From Thecamonas trahens ATCC 50062 (Eukaryota; Apusozoa; Apusomonadida; Apusomonadidae), in contig NW_013657648.1 in assembly GCF_000142905.1 (NCBI RefSeq), forward strand, positions 291,218 through 355,217: a stretch of DNA of 64,000 nt, in the 5' to 3' direction. The notes under the pieces are model-generated. The model had not been told where the DNA came from. It saw only the letters and a list, made by a program, of their open reading frames with translations, and did no database searches. The stretch's first letter is position 1. Each line of letters starts with the position of its first letter. The translations under genes were made by a program, and so were the position numbers. Below are positions 8,962-18,472 of this stretch, one piece after another.

Positions 8962-9627
8962 CTACGACGAGTAGACATCCACCTTCTTGCCGGCGTTGGC
9001 AACCACACGGTTCATGTAGTAGAGGCCATTAAAGTAGAGAAGGAAGGATGCGACGGCAAGGACGCCCGGATGCGGACCTGGATTGCCGTAGAGGTATGAG
9101 ACGTACATGACGAGGGCGGCAAAGAGGCAGCCTGGGGCGCGGAACCAGACATTGATGCGGGCGTTCCAGGTCTTTTCGGACTCGCGCGGCATGATGCCGG
9201 CCTTGACGGCAGCCAGCATGGCGTAGTTGAGCGCACCGGGTGCACCCGAGATGAACAGGGAGATGACGTTGACGCCTGGCCCGCCGCGGGAGAACAGGCC
9301 GCACGGGCAGAGAATGCCGCCAAAGATGATGTGGTGCATCCAGTCGTCCATGGTCAGATCCGAGAACATCAGACAGTGGTAGACATGGATGGAGACGATC
9401 ATCCATGCCGGCAACCGGTTGAACCCGCCCTCAAAGCTCCGGGCCGGATCGACGACGGCCGAGAAAAAGTCTTGGATGCAGCCGGCAGTGATGACCCAGT
9501 TGGCGACCGAGTGGAGCAGGAACCACCGCCCGCGCGCCTTCCGCACATACACAGCATCCACAAGTAGAAGAAAGGCATACGATCCAAGAATGCCCAGCCA
9601 ATCCGGAATCTCTCCGTGGAAAATCAT
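8962..9627 (-). CDS. Multi-pass membrane protein, TLC-like, paralogue A
   Basis: 221 residues from the ATG at 9627 (MIFHGEIPDWLG). This start matches its paralogue at 10342, which begins MFHGEVSDWVG; the longer reading from 9654 uses GTG. Six or seven hydrophobic segments are visible. Conserved polar motifs include SFEGGFNRLPAWM, FSDLTMDDWMHH, ISGAPGALNYAML and WNARINVWFRAPGCL; both copies end VDVYSS/VEVYSS. Paired histidines and the N-x-W-x-R-x-P motif between membrane spans recall TLC (TRAM-LAG1-CLN8) domains, but I cannot confirm that. It lies head-to-head with its paralogue across 714 bp. Confidence 0.7.
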   Translation of the reverse strand: MIFHGEIPDWLGILGSYAFLLLVDAVYVRKARGRWFLLHSVANWVITAGCIQDFFSAVVDPARSFEGGFNRLPAWMIVSIHVYHCLMFSDLTMDDWMHHIIFGGILCPCGLFSRGGPGVNVISLFISGAPGALNYAMLAAVKAGIMPRESEKTWNARINVWFRAPGCLFAALVMYVSYLYGNPGPHPGVLAVASFLLYFNGLYYMNRVVANAGKKVDVYSS

Positions 9628-10341
9628 ACCGCAAAGCGAGCGATCCTCTCCCACCGCGCTTTCTGAGCTCTCTCTTTCTTTCTTGCGCCGACCTTGTTGC
9701 TCGCTCGTTCGAGTCCACCTCGGCTGCCTTCTTGACGCACGTTCTCACTTGCTCTCTCACTCGTCGACCTACTATGTGTCTGCCACACACCCACACACAC
9801 ACTTCCTTCGAGAAAGTGAGTCGAATGTTGGCTTGTCGTTGGCCCGACTGACGCACCATGCGCTCTGTGCGCCGCCGTTCGTGGCCACGTGGCAAACGCC
9901 GGTTGCTCGCCGACGCGCGCAACTCGCTGCGCGTGCCAGCAAAGTCCCATCTTTGCCAGGCGGTAACAAGACAATCCTTCCCTGATCGCGGTCACAGTCT
10001 ACCTCGAGATTGCAATGAGGGTTGCGAACGATGTGTGCAGAGTCTCATCTCGCCGTCTACCGATGGCCGAGTGAAGCTTGCGCCTCCCTTGTAACACAGC
10101 CGCCTTCATCTCCCGACCCCCTTCCCCGACCTCTTTCGAGTCTCAGACTGCCACAATCATCATGTCAGCATTTCATGGGCTGATCGTGAGTACGGCCTCT
10201 GAGTGAGGCACCTTGGCCTCGGCCGACAACGGCAGCAGCAGCAACTCGACTCGACTCGACAGTGACAGCCACACTTCCCTCTCCCGTCCCTCCTCCCCCC
10301 CTCTCCCCCCTCCCCCCTTCTCCTCCTCCGGCCCTTGAGCA
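9628..10341. promoter_or_regulatory. Shared divergent upstream region of the paralogous membrane-protein pair
   Basis: 714 bp between two head-to-head paralogues. It contains a CA-rich microsatellite (about 9784-9803) and C/T-rich runs near the plus-strand gene (about 10280-10330). No obvious sequence symmetry between the two halves, so the inverted duplication appears limited to the coding parts. Confidence 0.5.
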
Positions 10342-11004
10342 ATGTTTCACGGCGAAGTGTCTGACTGGGTGGGCATGGGCGTGTGCTTTGCTTTGCTCTT
10401 GGCTGTGGACGGAGTCTTTGCGCGCAAGCTCGACGGCCGCTGGTTTGCACTGCATGCAGCCGCGAATTTGGTGGTGGCCTTGGGATGCCTCGGTGATATC
10501 ATGACGGCAGTGGCAGATCCTGCTACTTCGTTTGAGGGTGGCTTCAACAGACTACCGGCATGGATGATTGCTGCCATCCACGCCTATCACTGCATCATGT
10601 TCTCGGACCTGACCATGGACGACTGGATGCATCACGTTGTCTTTGGCGGCATCATCTGCACTTGCGGTCTCTACTTTGGGGCTGGCCCAGGCGCCAACGT
10701 CATTGCGTTCTTCATCTCGGGCGCACCCGGTGGATGCGACTATGCCATGCTTGCAGCTGTCAAGGCTGGCGTGCTCTCGCGGTCAACGGAAAAGGTGTGG
10801 AACGCGCGGATCAACGTGTGGATCCGCGCGCCCGGCTGCCTCTACGCCGCCGCACTGATGTATCTCTCGTACCTTTACGGCAATCCACCGGCGCATCCGG
10901 TGGTTCTCTTCCTTGTCGCCCTCCTCCTCTACTTTAACGGTCTCTACTACATGAACCGTGTCGTCGCCAACACTGGCCGCAAGGTTGAGGTCTACTCATC
11001 GTAG
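10342..11004 (+). CDS. Multi-pass membrane protein, TLC-like, paralogue B
   Basis: 220 residues from the ATG at 10342 (MFHGEVSDWVGMGVCFALLL). Same length, motifs and end as the gene at 8962-9627: FEGGFNRLPAWM, MFSDLTMDDWMHH, FISGAPGG, WNARINVWIRAPGCL, LYFNGLYYMNRVVAN. The two proteins look roughly two-thirds identical by eye, with conservation strongest in the polar motifs and C-terminus, pointing to an old inverted duplication kept by selection. Function not recognised; TLC-like lipid enzyme or sensor is a guess. Confidence 0.7.
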   Translation: MFHGEVSDWVGMGVCFALLLAVDGVFARKLDGRWFALHAAANLVVALGCLGDIMTAVADPATSFEGGFNRLPAWMIAAIHAYHCIMFSDLTMDDWMHHVVFGGIICTCGLYFGAGPGANVIAFFISGAPGGCDYAMLAAVKAGVLSRSTEKVWNARINVWIRAPGCLYAAALMYLSYLYGNPPAHPVVLFLVALLLYFNGLYYMNRVVANTGRKVEVYSS

Positions 11005-11435
11005 TTCAAGAGAGCTCATCGCACATATACCTCTGATGGAAGCCTCTAGATTGCACTCTCGGCCTCTAGATGACGTGCTCCAGGACCCACGCCGCTCGGC
11101 GCATGCCCTCGCTGAGACGCTCGGGCCGCCTGGCCGCGCACCAATCTCCCGACAGCAGCCTCTCTCTCGCAGCTTTATCCAACCCAAGCCGAAGAAACCG
11201 ATCCATCCTGCACCCTCCTCTGCCGCCGATCCCATCATTTCTTCCTTCCTGCCCACGTCATCACCAGCGCCGTCACACTTGTGTCAGTCGCTCTCTTCAC
11301 GAAATGAAATCGAGCTTGAGCGACCCGTCGAGCGAGGAACAGAGACGGCGACGGCAAGGCGGGACAGGGGGGGGGGGGGGGGGGGAGGGACACACAACTC
11401 ACTTGAAGCAAGGAGGTAGTTAAGGAGAAGGCACG
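11005..11435. other. Intergenic, poly-G tract
   Basis: 431 bp between two same-strand genes. A G-homopolymer of about 18 bases sits near 11369-11386, a likely assembly weak point. Nothing else recognised. Confidence 0.5.
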
Positions 11436-11993
11436 ATGGCAGCTGTTGGAGGAAGCGGAAGTGTGAGCGAGAAGATTGCGACGGCGGAGGCGGCCAAGGC
11501 GGCTGGCAATGAGCTGTTCCAAGCCGGTGATGCGCAAGGCGCGCTGCAGCAGTACTACACGGGCATGTTTGCTGTCAAGGGGCTGGAGGGATCGAGCATG
11601 CTGGCGGCGCTGGGTGGGACGGCGGCAGAGCCTGGGAGTGCTGGTGAGCAGGCGACGGCCAAGGCCCTGCTCATCTCCATCTACTGCAACATGTCGGCGT
11701 GCATGACAAAGCTGGGCAAGGCGAAGCGGGCCATCGCTTTTGCTCGCGACGCGCTGAAGCTCGATGAGGGGCATGGCAAGGCGCATCTGCGACTGGGCAT
11801 GGCGTACGAGGAAAATGGAAACTACGACGGGGCTTACGCAGCGTACACTACGGGTGCAGCAGCGGCAGATGCTGTGGGCGACGCCGCGGGCAAGGCGAGC
11901 CTTGACAAGCGGGCGGCGCGCGCGGCCAAGATCATCGAAAAGGAGAAGAAGAAGGCGAACAATCGGTTGCGCGGCTTCCTCACCAACTCATGA
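11436..11993 (+). CDS. TPR protein of the TTC9 type
   Basis: 185 residues from the ATG at 11436. Three TPR-like helices pairs: AKAAGNELFQAGDAQGALQQ, then LISIYCNMSACMTKLGKAKR, then GKAHLRLGMAYEENGNYDGA, followed by a basic C-terminus (IIEKEKKKANNRLRG). The long insert between TPR1 and TPR2, opening with a YYTGMFAVKGLEG block, matches the arrangement in TTC9 family proteins (GN-x-x-Y...YHRALLxLKGL), which are small cochaperone-like TPR proteins. No PPIase domain is attached. Intronless. Family call moderately sure; TPR call very sure. Confidence 0.8.
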   Translation: MAAVGGSGSVSEKIATAEAAKAAGNELFQAGDAQGALQQYYTGMFAVKGLEGSSMLAALGGTAAEPGSAGEQATAKALLISIYCNMSACMTKLGKAKRAIAFARDALKLDEGHGKAHLRLGMAYEENGNYDGAYAAYTTGAAAADAVGDAAGKASLDKRAARAAKIIEKEKKKANNRLRGFLTNS

Positions 11994-12033
11994 GCAGCTG
12001 CGGCTCGGAACGTGGGCGCTGGGCGTGATGCGT

Positions 12034-13577
12034 TTACGACGACGACGATGACGAGGATGAGGACGACGACGACGACGAGGCGGCAAGGTCGTAGAGCCCG
12101 ATGTCCGAGGTGGAGAGGGTGGAGAGGGCATCGATGTCGGTCCAACCCGAGTCAGACTCGGACCAGCGGCGGCCGTAGGGGATGTGGTCGAGCTCATTGG
12201 CCTTGAGGGCGACGTCGGGCTCGACGTAGTCAAGCACCTTCTTCCAGCGCTGGCAGAAGCGGGCGCGCTCGCGCTTGGTGCGGGCAAAGACGCGCTTAAA
12301 GTTGTACTTTGAGACAAAGTTCTGAGTGACGGCGACGGTAAAGTCCGGGTTGAACACGCCGTGCCACCAGTCGCCAGGGACAAAGATGACCTCGCCGGGC
12401 TTCTGGACGCACTCGATCATCTCGAGCTCCTTGGCATGCTTGACGCAGTAGGGATAGCAGTCATGGAACCAGTAGATGGCCTCGTGATACGCGTCCTTGG
12501 ACTTGTACTTCTTGGGGTAGAACTTCTCGCGCGGAATGTGGGCCGGGAACATGACCCATTTCTTGTGGCCCTCGATGAGGGCGTTCCACGCCGAGGTGCC
12601 GAGCGGATCCTGGTGGATGGTCGAGCCCGAGCGCTCAGGGCCGACAATGAACCAGCGGAACGGCGGGCGGACCGAGTTCGGCACTGCACCGTAGTAGTCG
12701 TACTTGAACAGCTCAGGCACGGTGTAGTCGTCAATGAGCCCATCACGGCCGGCCTGGTCCAGAGCTTCCTCAAACAGGTACAGCGGCGAGTCGTCACGGG
12801 TCCGCTTGCAGTACTTGAGGTAGTCGCGCATGTACATCTGCTCGCCGGCCACCTTGAACATCTTGTCGCCGTAGTACTTCATCAGACCGTCCTTGCTCCA
12901 CTTCTTGGACGCCGGCCAGTCATCGCACGCACCGGTCAGCATGACCGGCTTCTCAGCCTTTTCGAACATCTTGCGGAAGTAGTGCCCGTCATGGTCGTTG
13001 ATGTTGATGTACTCGATGTTGTTCTCCTCGGCCACAGGCTTGAGCATCTTCTTCATCCACTTCTTCTTCTTGTAGAACTTGCGCTTGTGGCCGCCTACCA
13101 TTCGATGATGTGAGTACAGCCGCTCGCGTTCGCCTCGCCCGCCTCGCCCTGCACCCGCATCGCCTGCATCGTTACAAGCTAGCAGATTCACAAGCCGCTG
13201 CCGTCGCTAGTTTCCCCGATCTCTCTCCCATCTTCCATCCACCTCCCTGCCACCATCTACCCCCCGCTACCATCCCCATCCCCCTCCCGACTCCCATCCC
13301 GATCCGATCCGTACGGTTGTGCTTGTTCTTGTTCTTGGCGTAGATCCGCGTCAGAAGGTGCTTGTACGCTGCAGACGATGAGGAGTAAGGCACAGCCAGC
13401 CAGTACCAAGCGACACATCCACTGTAAGTGACCCTCCTCGCAACCACACAAACACATAGTCCCTCCCCCCTCTCCTGTACTCGCTATATGGCTCTGCTGT
13501 GGGCTGCCATGGTTGTCGGCCCGTCAGCGTGGGCGAAGAAAGCTGAGTCGCTGGAGCAGCGACAGACAGACAGACCG

Positions 13578-13608
<31 letters not shown>

Positions 13609-13702
13609 GGTCATGGCCATCCGAGGAGCAAGCAGGCGGCGGAGTAGACGAAGAAGAGCTGGAAGACGAAGCTGATGACGAAGAGTTAGAGTCAGAGTCC
13701 AT
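12034..13702 (-). CDS. JMJD6-type JmjC oxygenase (three exons)
   Basis: Reconstructed as exons 13702-13608, 13421-13315 and 13094-12034 (introns 186 and 220 nt). Donors GTGTAT and GTACGG, acceptors TTACAG and GGTAG; all phases agree (2, then 1), giving 420 residues. An in-frame ATG at 13774 could extend the N-terminus. The JmjC domain follows JMJD6 closely: YLKYCKRTRDDSPLYLF, then RWFIVGPERSGSTIHQDPLG with iron ligands His-x-Asp (HQD), SAWNALIEGHKKWVMFP, and the third ligand His in PGDWWHGVF followed by AVTQNF. Known relatives are nuclear Fe(II)/2-oxoglutarate lysyl hydroxylases. Basic N-terminal segment (KRKFYKKKKWMKK); Ser-runs at both ends, the C-terminal one of 14 serines. Confidence 0.85.
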
Positions 13703-14022
13703 GGCGGCTCCGCCGCCAAGAATCCGCCGCCGCCGCCGACGAGTCGTCGTTCCGCTGCTGCGCGTAGAGTACATCGTTGTGAAAGAGTCGTGTGTGGGTC
13801 ATCTTGGGCCGCTCACCTCTGCCGCCGCTTCCGCTTCCGCAATGCATTGCCATTGCTACTGGCGAGAAATTTCTTTTTGAGTTTTGAACTCACAAACTGC
13901 TGCTAACAACGCCTAGCGCGGCTGGTGAGCGAAAGCATCACATCAACGTGTGTATGACACGTTCCGACCAGAGCTGGTGATAGGCACAATAGAGTAGGTA
14001 GATGCAAGGTGCTCACACGGGC

Positions 14023-14031
14023 AAAAAAAAA
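14023..14031 (-). terminator. Pol III T9 terminator of tRNA-Arg(UCG)
   Basis: A run of nine T on the minus strand begins 7 nt past the tRNA 3' end, the standard RNA polymerase III stop. Confidence 0.85.
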
Positions 14032-14038
14032 CTGGATA

Positions 14039-14111
14039 GCCTTCCTAGGGTATTCGAAACCCTAACCTTCAGCGCCGAAAGCTGACGTCATATCCATTAG
14101 ACCAAGGAAGG
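14039..14111 (-). tRNA. tRNA-Arg (anticodon UCG)
   Basis: 73-nt cloverleaf on the minus strand. Acceptor CCTTCCT pairs with AGGAAGG; T-arm AGGGT/ACCCT with loop TTCGAAT; anticodon stem TCAGC/GCTGA with loop TTTCGGC, so positions 34-36 read TCG, decoding CGA (Arg). The D-arm (GTCTAATGGATATGAC) matches eukaryotic tRNA-Arg. No intron; 3' CCA not encoded. Confidence 0.93.
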
Positions 14112-14343
14112 ACATACTACAACTGTCGAGTGCATTTTTTAGTATTTGAAGCGTACATTTGATTGCCGCCTTAGGCGGGTGCTCCTGCGCGCTCTACAGG
14201 CCGACTACGAGCCGCGAGCACCTAGCAATGTTGTGCACAGTATGTACATACTCAGAGTTGCATGAGCTTGGGCTCTCGTAGACGTAGATGTGGGGTCGGC
14301 CGCCGGATGCGAGGTCAGTGAGTGGGAGGGTGGCGGCCAGGGC

Positions 14344-14352
14344 AAAAAAAAA
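14344..14352 (-). terminator. Pol III T9 terminator of tRNA-Arg(ACG)
   Basis: Nine T on the minus strand, two bases past the 3' end of the tRNA. Confidence 0.85.
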
Positions 14353-14354
14353 GT

Positions 14355-14426
14355 AGTCCACAGTGGTAATCGAAACCACAGCCTTCTGTTCCGTAGACAG
14401 ATGTCATGCCACTAGACCATGCGGAC
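14355..14426 (-). tRNA. tRNA-Arg (anticodon ACG)
   Basis: 72-nt cloverleaf on the minus strand. Acceptor GTCCGCA pairs with TGTGGAC (one G-U); T-arm GTGGT/ACCAC with loop TTCGATT; anticodon stem TCTGT/ACAGA with loop CTACGGA, so the anticodon is ACG (A34 presumably read as inosine), decoding CGU/CGC. Lies 243 bp upstream of the other Arg tRNA in the same orientation but with different stems, so not a recent copy. Confidence 0.92.
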
Positions 14427-14579
14427 GAGTTGATATGGAAGGGGTGATCTGCTATCATTAAACAGTACATTGCATTGTAATTTCTCACGTGCGAGCAGGA
14501 TCAAGATGCCGGAAGGTCTGGCGCGAGGACGTGGCAAGCAGTTGGAGGCAGCAGCGGCAGAGGAAGGCAAGACTTGACG

Positions 14580-16244
14580 ATGATCCAAACATTCTCGTCG
14601 CGGGTATCTGAGCTCCTTCCGTTGCTGACGGAGCCCGCGGCTGCGTTTCGTGGCGAGTACTCGCGGCTGCGGGCCGGGGTCGAGCTGATGGTGGGCGCGG
14701 CGGTGGTTGTTCAGCTCTGGCTGCTCTCGTTCCAGCTTAACATGCCGTGGCGGTACACGCAGCTGGACAAGGTTGCTGGCTGGTCGCTGCTCGAGAACTC
14801 TCAGCTGCCGTTCATGCTCATGTTTTGGCTGGCTGCGTCGCTGCCTCTCGGGTATGTGGGCGCGTTCTGGCTGGCGCGGTCGCCGCTGCTCCGTGCGGCG
14901 TGGCACGCCTCGCGCCTCGGGTTCTTCCTCGGGCGGTCGCTGATCTTTGGCATTCTGTTCATGCCCATCCTCAACTACATGTTCCAAATCCTGCTCTGTC
15001 CAAAGGTCATGGGCTCGCGGCCGCGGCCCACTGAGCTGCACTGCTGGCATGGCGAGCACCTCGGTGCGGCGGTCTACGCGCTTGCGGCTGCGATCGTGCT
15101 CATCTTCCAGGCGTTCGCTGAGGCGCGGACGTCGGACATTCTCATGCACGAGTCGTCGAACCCGCTGCGAACAGCGCGTCACATTGTGTATCTGCGGACC
15201 AAGGTGCTTGTGGGCGTGGCGGCTCTGACCGGGGTCAAGGTGTTTGGCCACTCGCAGCCGGTTGTGCAGCTGGTGGTCTTTTATGTGGCGGCCGTGACGG
15301 CCATCGTGTATGTCTCGATTCGGACCCCGTTTGTGGTCACGGTCCACGTTGACTCGTTTGGCCCGGGCGTGACTGAGCAGGAAATGGAGCGGCGGGCACA
15401 GGAAGCGGCGCACGAGGTGCCGTCGGCACTCAACGATGTCATTGTTGGCCTCTTTACCGCGTGGCTCTTCTTTCTCATCATTGCCAGCGTCAACTACCGG
15501 GCCGGGTCGGCCTCGGGCGTCAATGCTACACCGTACTTTATGCTGCTTGGCATTCCGGGAATGGCCATGATCGGATTCTACCTCTCGTGGGCGCGGCGCA
15601 ACGTGGTCAAGCGCAGCTTGCCTTCAAAGCGCAAACTCCCTCCCCCAGGCACGCTCGAGGCGTTCTGGCGGCATCCAAACCACTCGCACCTGGTGCCTGT
15701 GTCGGACATGGGTGGGCACGCGGTGGCGATGCGGGTGCTCTCGGACGCCGGCGCAACAGCGCTCATGGCGCGGCTCGCCGATGCCGAGCGTGGAACGCTC
15801 GCCACCGGGTTTGTGACCCGCCTCGAGATTTTGGGTCCGAACCGCTACTCGCTGGCCAGCGCTGGCTGGCGCCGCGGCGGGCGCATGTCTCGCAGCGGCC
15901 TTGGAGTGCTTGCCCCGCTGATGGGGGAACACTCGCAGCTGCAGGCATTTAAGCTCGAAGGCCAGGTGGTCGACGATGAGTGCGTCGCCAATTTTGCGCA
16001 GGCGCTGTCGGCCAACGCCTCGCTCGTCGCGCTCGAGCTGCCGAACAACGGTATTTCCGAATCTGGCCTGCTCTCGCTCGTCGGCATTGCTCTCGGCACT
16101 CGTCTTGCCCGCCTTAATCTCTCTGGCAACGTGGTTGACCCATCCGCCCGTGCCCGAGTGGGCGACGCTGTCCGCGCCATGCTCGCTACCGAAGCCGAGC
16201 GCCGCGGCGATGACGGGCTGCCTCTGCTAGAAGTTCGGTTGTAG
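14580..16244 (+). CDS. Polytopic membrane protein with C-terminal leucine-rich repeats
   Basis: 554 residues from the ATG at 14580 (MIQTFSSRVSELL). About seven or eight hydrophobic segments cover residues 35-345 (VGAAVVVQLWLLSF, LPFMLMFWLAASLPLGYVGA, FGILFMPILNYMFQILL, LVVFYVAAVTAIVYVSI, VGLFTAWLFFLIIASV, PYFMLLGIPGMAMIGFYL). The C-terminal 200 residues are cytosolic-looking and contain RI-type LRRs (LQAFKLEGQVVDDECVANFA, LVALELPNNGISESGLLSLV, LARLNLSGNVVD). I do not recognise the membrane part; the arrangement suggests a receptor or channel with an intracellular LRR platform. Intronless. Confidence 0.75.
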   Translation: MIQTFSSRVSELLPLLTEPAAAFRGEYSRLRAGVELMVGAAVVVQLWLLSFQLNMPWRYTQLDKVAGWSLLENSQLPFMLMFWLAASLPLGYVGAFWLARSPLLRAAWHASRLGFFLGRSLIFGILFMPILNYMFQILLCPKVMGSRPRPTELHCWHGEHLGAAVYALAAAIVLIFQAFAEARTSDILMHESSNPLRTARHIVYLRTKVLVGVAALTGVKVFGHSQPVVQLVVFYVAAVTAIVYVSIRTPFVVTVHVDSFGPGVTEQEMERRAQEAAHEVPSALNDVIVGLFTAWLFFLIIASVNYRAGSASGVNATPYFMLLGIPGMAMIGFYLSWARRNVVKRSLPSKRKLPPPGTLEAFWRHPNHSHLVPVSDMGGHAVAMRVLSDAGATALMARLADAERGTLATGFVTRLEILGPNRYSLASAGWRRGGRMSRSGLGVLAPLMGEHSQLQAFKLEGQVVDDECVANFAQALSANASLVALELPNNGISESGLLSLVGIALGTRLARLNLSGNVVDPSARARVGDAVRAMLATEAERRGDDGLPLLEVRL

Positions 16245-16483
16245 TGGATCTGGGTGCGATCGCAGCTGTAAACAACGTGACCACCCGAGGCCGCACGCCC
16301 TGCCAGGCTGAGGAGAGTCGAGGTAAGGGACAGCTAGAGTCGTGAACGATTTGAGTTGGTCCAACGTGCGTGGAGGGGGAACCATTTGACTTTCCGTAGA
16401 AAAAGGCAAGAAAGTACGTCAGGTGCCTCCCCCCTCCCCCCCTCCCCCGTCCTCCCCCGTCCTCCTCCCTCCCTCCCACTCAC

Positions 16484-16528
<45 letters not shown>

Positions 16529-16559
16529 GCTCTCTCTCCGTCTGTGTTTATATGTATAG
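16245..16559. other. Region likely holding the unresolved 5' end of the next gene
   Basis: 315 bp with no ATG until a GT-microsatellite. A plausible donor (GAG|GTAAGG) is near 16323 and another (GTACGT) near 16414. A long (GT)n tract (about 16484-16518) follows a GTATGT at 16484, ending in ATGTATAG at 16559, the probable acceptor for the ADF-H exon. Confidence 0.45.
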
Positions 16560-18256
16560 TGTCCGCTTCGCGTGTCAAGTTTGACGACTCTGTGGCTGGA
16601 GCGGTGGCAGCGGTGGTGGACGAGGACGACTCGACGCGGTGGGTGGTACTCGGCTACCAGAGTCAGCCGTCATCGCGTGGGCCGAATGTGCTGGAGGTCA
16701 AGGCGACGGGAGAGGATGGGGTGGAGGAGCTTGCGTGGGAGCTGAGTGACGCTGGCATTCAGTTTGCGCTCCTTCAGGTTGTGGAGCCCAAGACGTCGCT
16801 GTGGAAGCTGGTCTTCATCACCTGGGTGGGAGAGTCGTCGCCGACCTCGGTCCGCACTTTTGTCAACCAGCACACGGCAGACGTGGCCAAGGTCTTCCGC
16901 GGCTACCATGTTCAAATCAACGCCCGCTCGGAGGACGACATTGCTGAGAGTGTGGTGCTGGATCTGGTGGCCAAGGGCGTGGGCGCAGACTACTCGGCCC
17001 ACGGCGAGGGCCAGGGCATGCGATCGTCGGCGCCGCGGCCCAAGCCCAAGCCCAAGCCCAAGGGCTTTGCCATCAAGGTGGCGGCCAAGCCCAAGTGTCA
17101 GGTGTGCAAGAAGGATGTCTTCCCGGCCGACGCCGTCAAGGACTCGGGCCTGACCTGGCACAAGGCGTGCTTCCGCTGCTCGACCTGTGGCCTTGCGCTC
17201 AACCTCAAGAACTTCCGGTCGCTCAAGAACGTCCTCTACTGCGGGCCGCACCTGCCCAAGGCGCAGCACACGCAGGTTGCCGACGATATTCACACCCGCC
17301 GCGCTGTCTCGGCGCCGAAGCGCACCCTTGCGCAGGGCGCCCGCGTCGATCTCGAAGGCGGCAAGATTGTCGACCGCTCGCAGTTTGACGACGCCGCTTT
17401 TGAGCGCGAGTCGCACCTCTCGTCGGTCAACCAGTCGACTGAGAACCGCCCGTCCGAGTCGGCGTACCAGGGTGGTATTGTTCCGGGCTCCAACACCGGG
17501 CCGGCCGTCCGCGAATGGAGCAAGCCCAAGCCGGCCGAGCCGGTCGCCGATGCCTCGGCATCGTCGGGCTCGACCTGGGGTGCACCGCCGCCGTCGTCGT
17601 CTTCAAACTCGGGCGGCGGATGGGGCGCTCGGCAGAACTCGACGCCTGCGCCTGCACCGGAGCCGGAGCCGGAGCCTGAGCCTGCTGCCGACGACGGATG
17701 GGGTCAGGAGGCCGCTGCCGAGCCTGCCGCCGATGCCGGTGGCTGGGGCCAGGAAGCCGCTGCCGAGCCTGCCGCCGATGACGGTGGCTGGGGCGAGGAA
17801 GCCGCTGCCGAGCCTGCCGCCGATGACGGTGGCTGGGGCCAGGAGGCCGCTGCCGAGCCTGCCGCCGATGCCGGTGGCTGGGGCCAGGAAGCCGCTGCCG
17901 AGCCTGCCGCCGATGACGGTGGCTGGGGCGAGGAGGCTGCTGCTGCCGACGACGGCGGCTGGGGCGAGGAGGCTGCTGCTGCCGATGATGGCGGCTGGGG
18001 CGAGGAGGCTGCTGCTGCCGACGACGGCGGCTGGGGCGAGGAGGCCGCTGCCGCTGAGGGTGAGTGGGACCCGAGCCAGTACGAGCAGTGCCGCGTGCTG
18101 TACGAGTACGACGCTGCCGATGACACCGAGATCTCGCTGGTCGAGGGCGAGATTGTGTATGTGTACGAAAAGGTGGCTGAGGGCTGGTGGATCGGTGGCA
18201 AGGACGACGGCTCTGAGGGCATGTTCCCGTCCAACTACTGCGAGCTCATCGAGTAA
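16560..18256 (+). CDS. ADF-H / LIM / SH3 actin-binding protein (5' exon unresolved)
   Basis: The main exon encodes about 565 residues in order: a coactosin/drebrin-type ADF-H domain (VKFDDSVAGAVAAVVDEDD ... LWKLVFITWVGE), a basic Pro/Lys linker (PKPKPKPKG), one LIM domain (CQVCKKDVFPADAVKDSG ... WHKACFRCSTCG ... YCGPHLPKAQ), a Ser/Pro region, nine acidic WG[QE]E-type repeats, and a C-terminal SH3 (ALYEYDAADDTEIS-like core, WWIGG, GMFPSNYCELIE). The LIM plus HTQVAD stretch resembles LASP proteins (LIM-nebulin-SH3); Abp1/drebrin-like proteins are ADF-H...SH3. Here both are in one chain. The start codon is not in this exon: no ATG precedes the ADF-H core in frame, so a 5' exon upstream is expected. 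Likely a cortical F-actin adaptor. Confidence 0.82.
17690..18057. repeat. Acidic WG-repeat array in the LIM-SH3 gene
   Basis: About nine in-frame units. The first ones are 15 codons (AAAEPAADDGGWGQE or similar), the last ones are 10 codons (AAADDGGWGEE-like). Near-identical at DNA level, so prone to length variation. Tryptophans are evenly spaced in an acidic chain. Confidence 0.9.
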
Positions 18257-18343
18257 GCTTGACCACACGCCCGCACCGTCGACGCAGCTGATCGATAGAT
18301 TGACCCCTCCCCTTCCCCCCCCCTGGGGGGGGGGTTTCCTTTG

Positions 18344-18472
18344 NNNNNNNNNNNNNNNNNNNNNNNNNNNNNNNNNNNNNNNNNNNNNNNNNNNNNNNNN
18401 NNNNNNNNNNNNNNNNNNNNNNNNNNNNNNNNNNNNNNNNNNNNNNNNNNNNNNNNNNNNNNNNNNNNNNNN
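18344..18472. other. Assembly gap (129 N)
   Basis: N run flanked by C- and G-homopolymers (18313-18335), the probable cause of the gap. It lies between two same-strand genes and hides part of the F-box gene's upstream region. Confidence 0.99.

Noticed and set aside
13484-13620. Transmembrane N-terminus for the JMJD6 protein (reading CRLVLAGCALLLIVCSV)
   Set aside because: That frame of exon 2 would need phase 0 from exon 1; the observed donor and acceptor phases select the other frame, which joins correctly to both neighbours.
16486-16560. Start of the LIM-SH3 protein in the GT repeat (CVCVCV leader)
   Set aside because: It reads a microsatellite; the ATGs there are out of frame, and a splice acceptor sits right before the ADF-H sequence.
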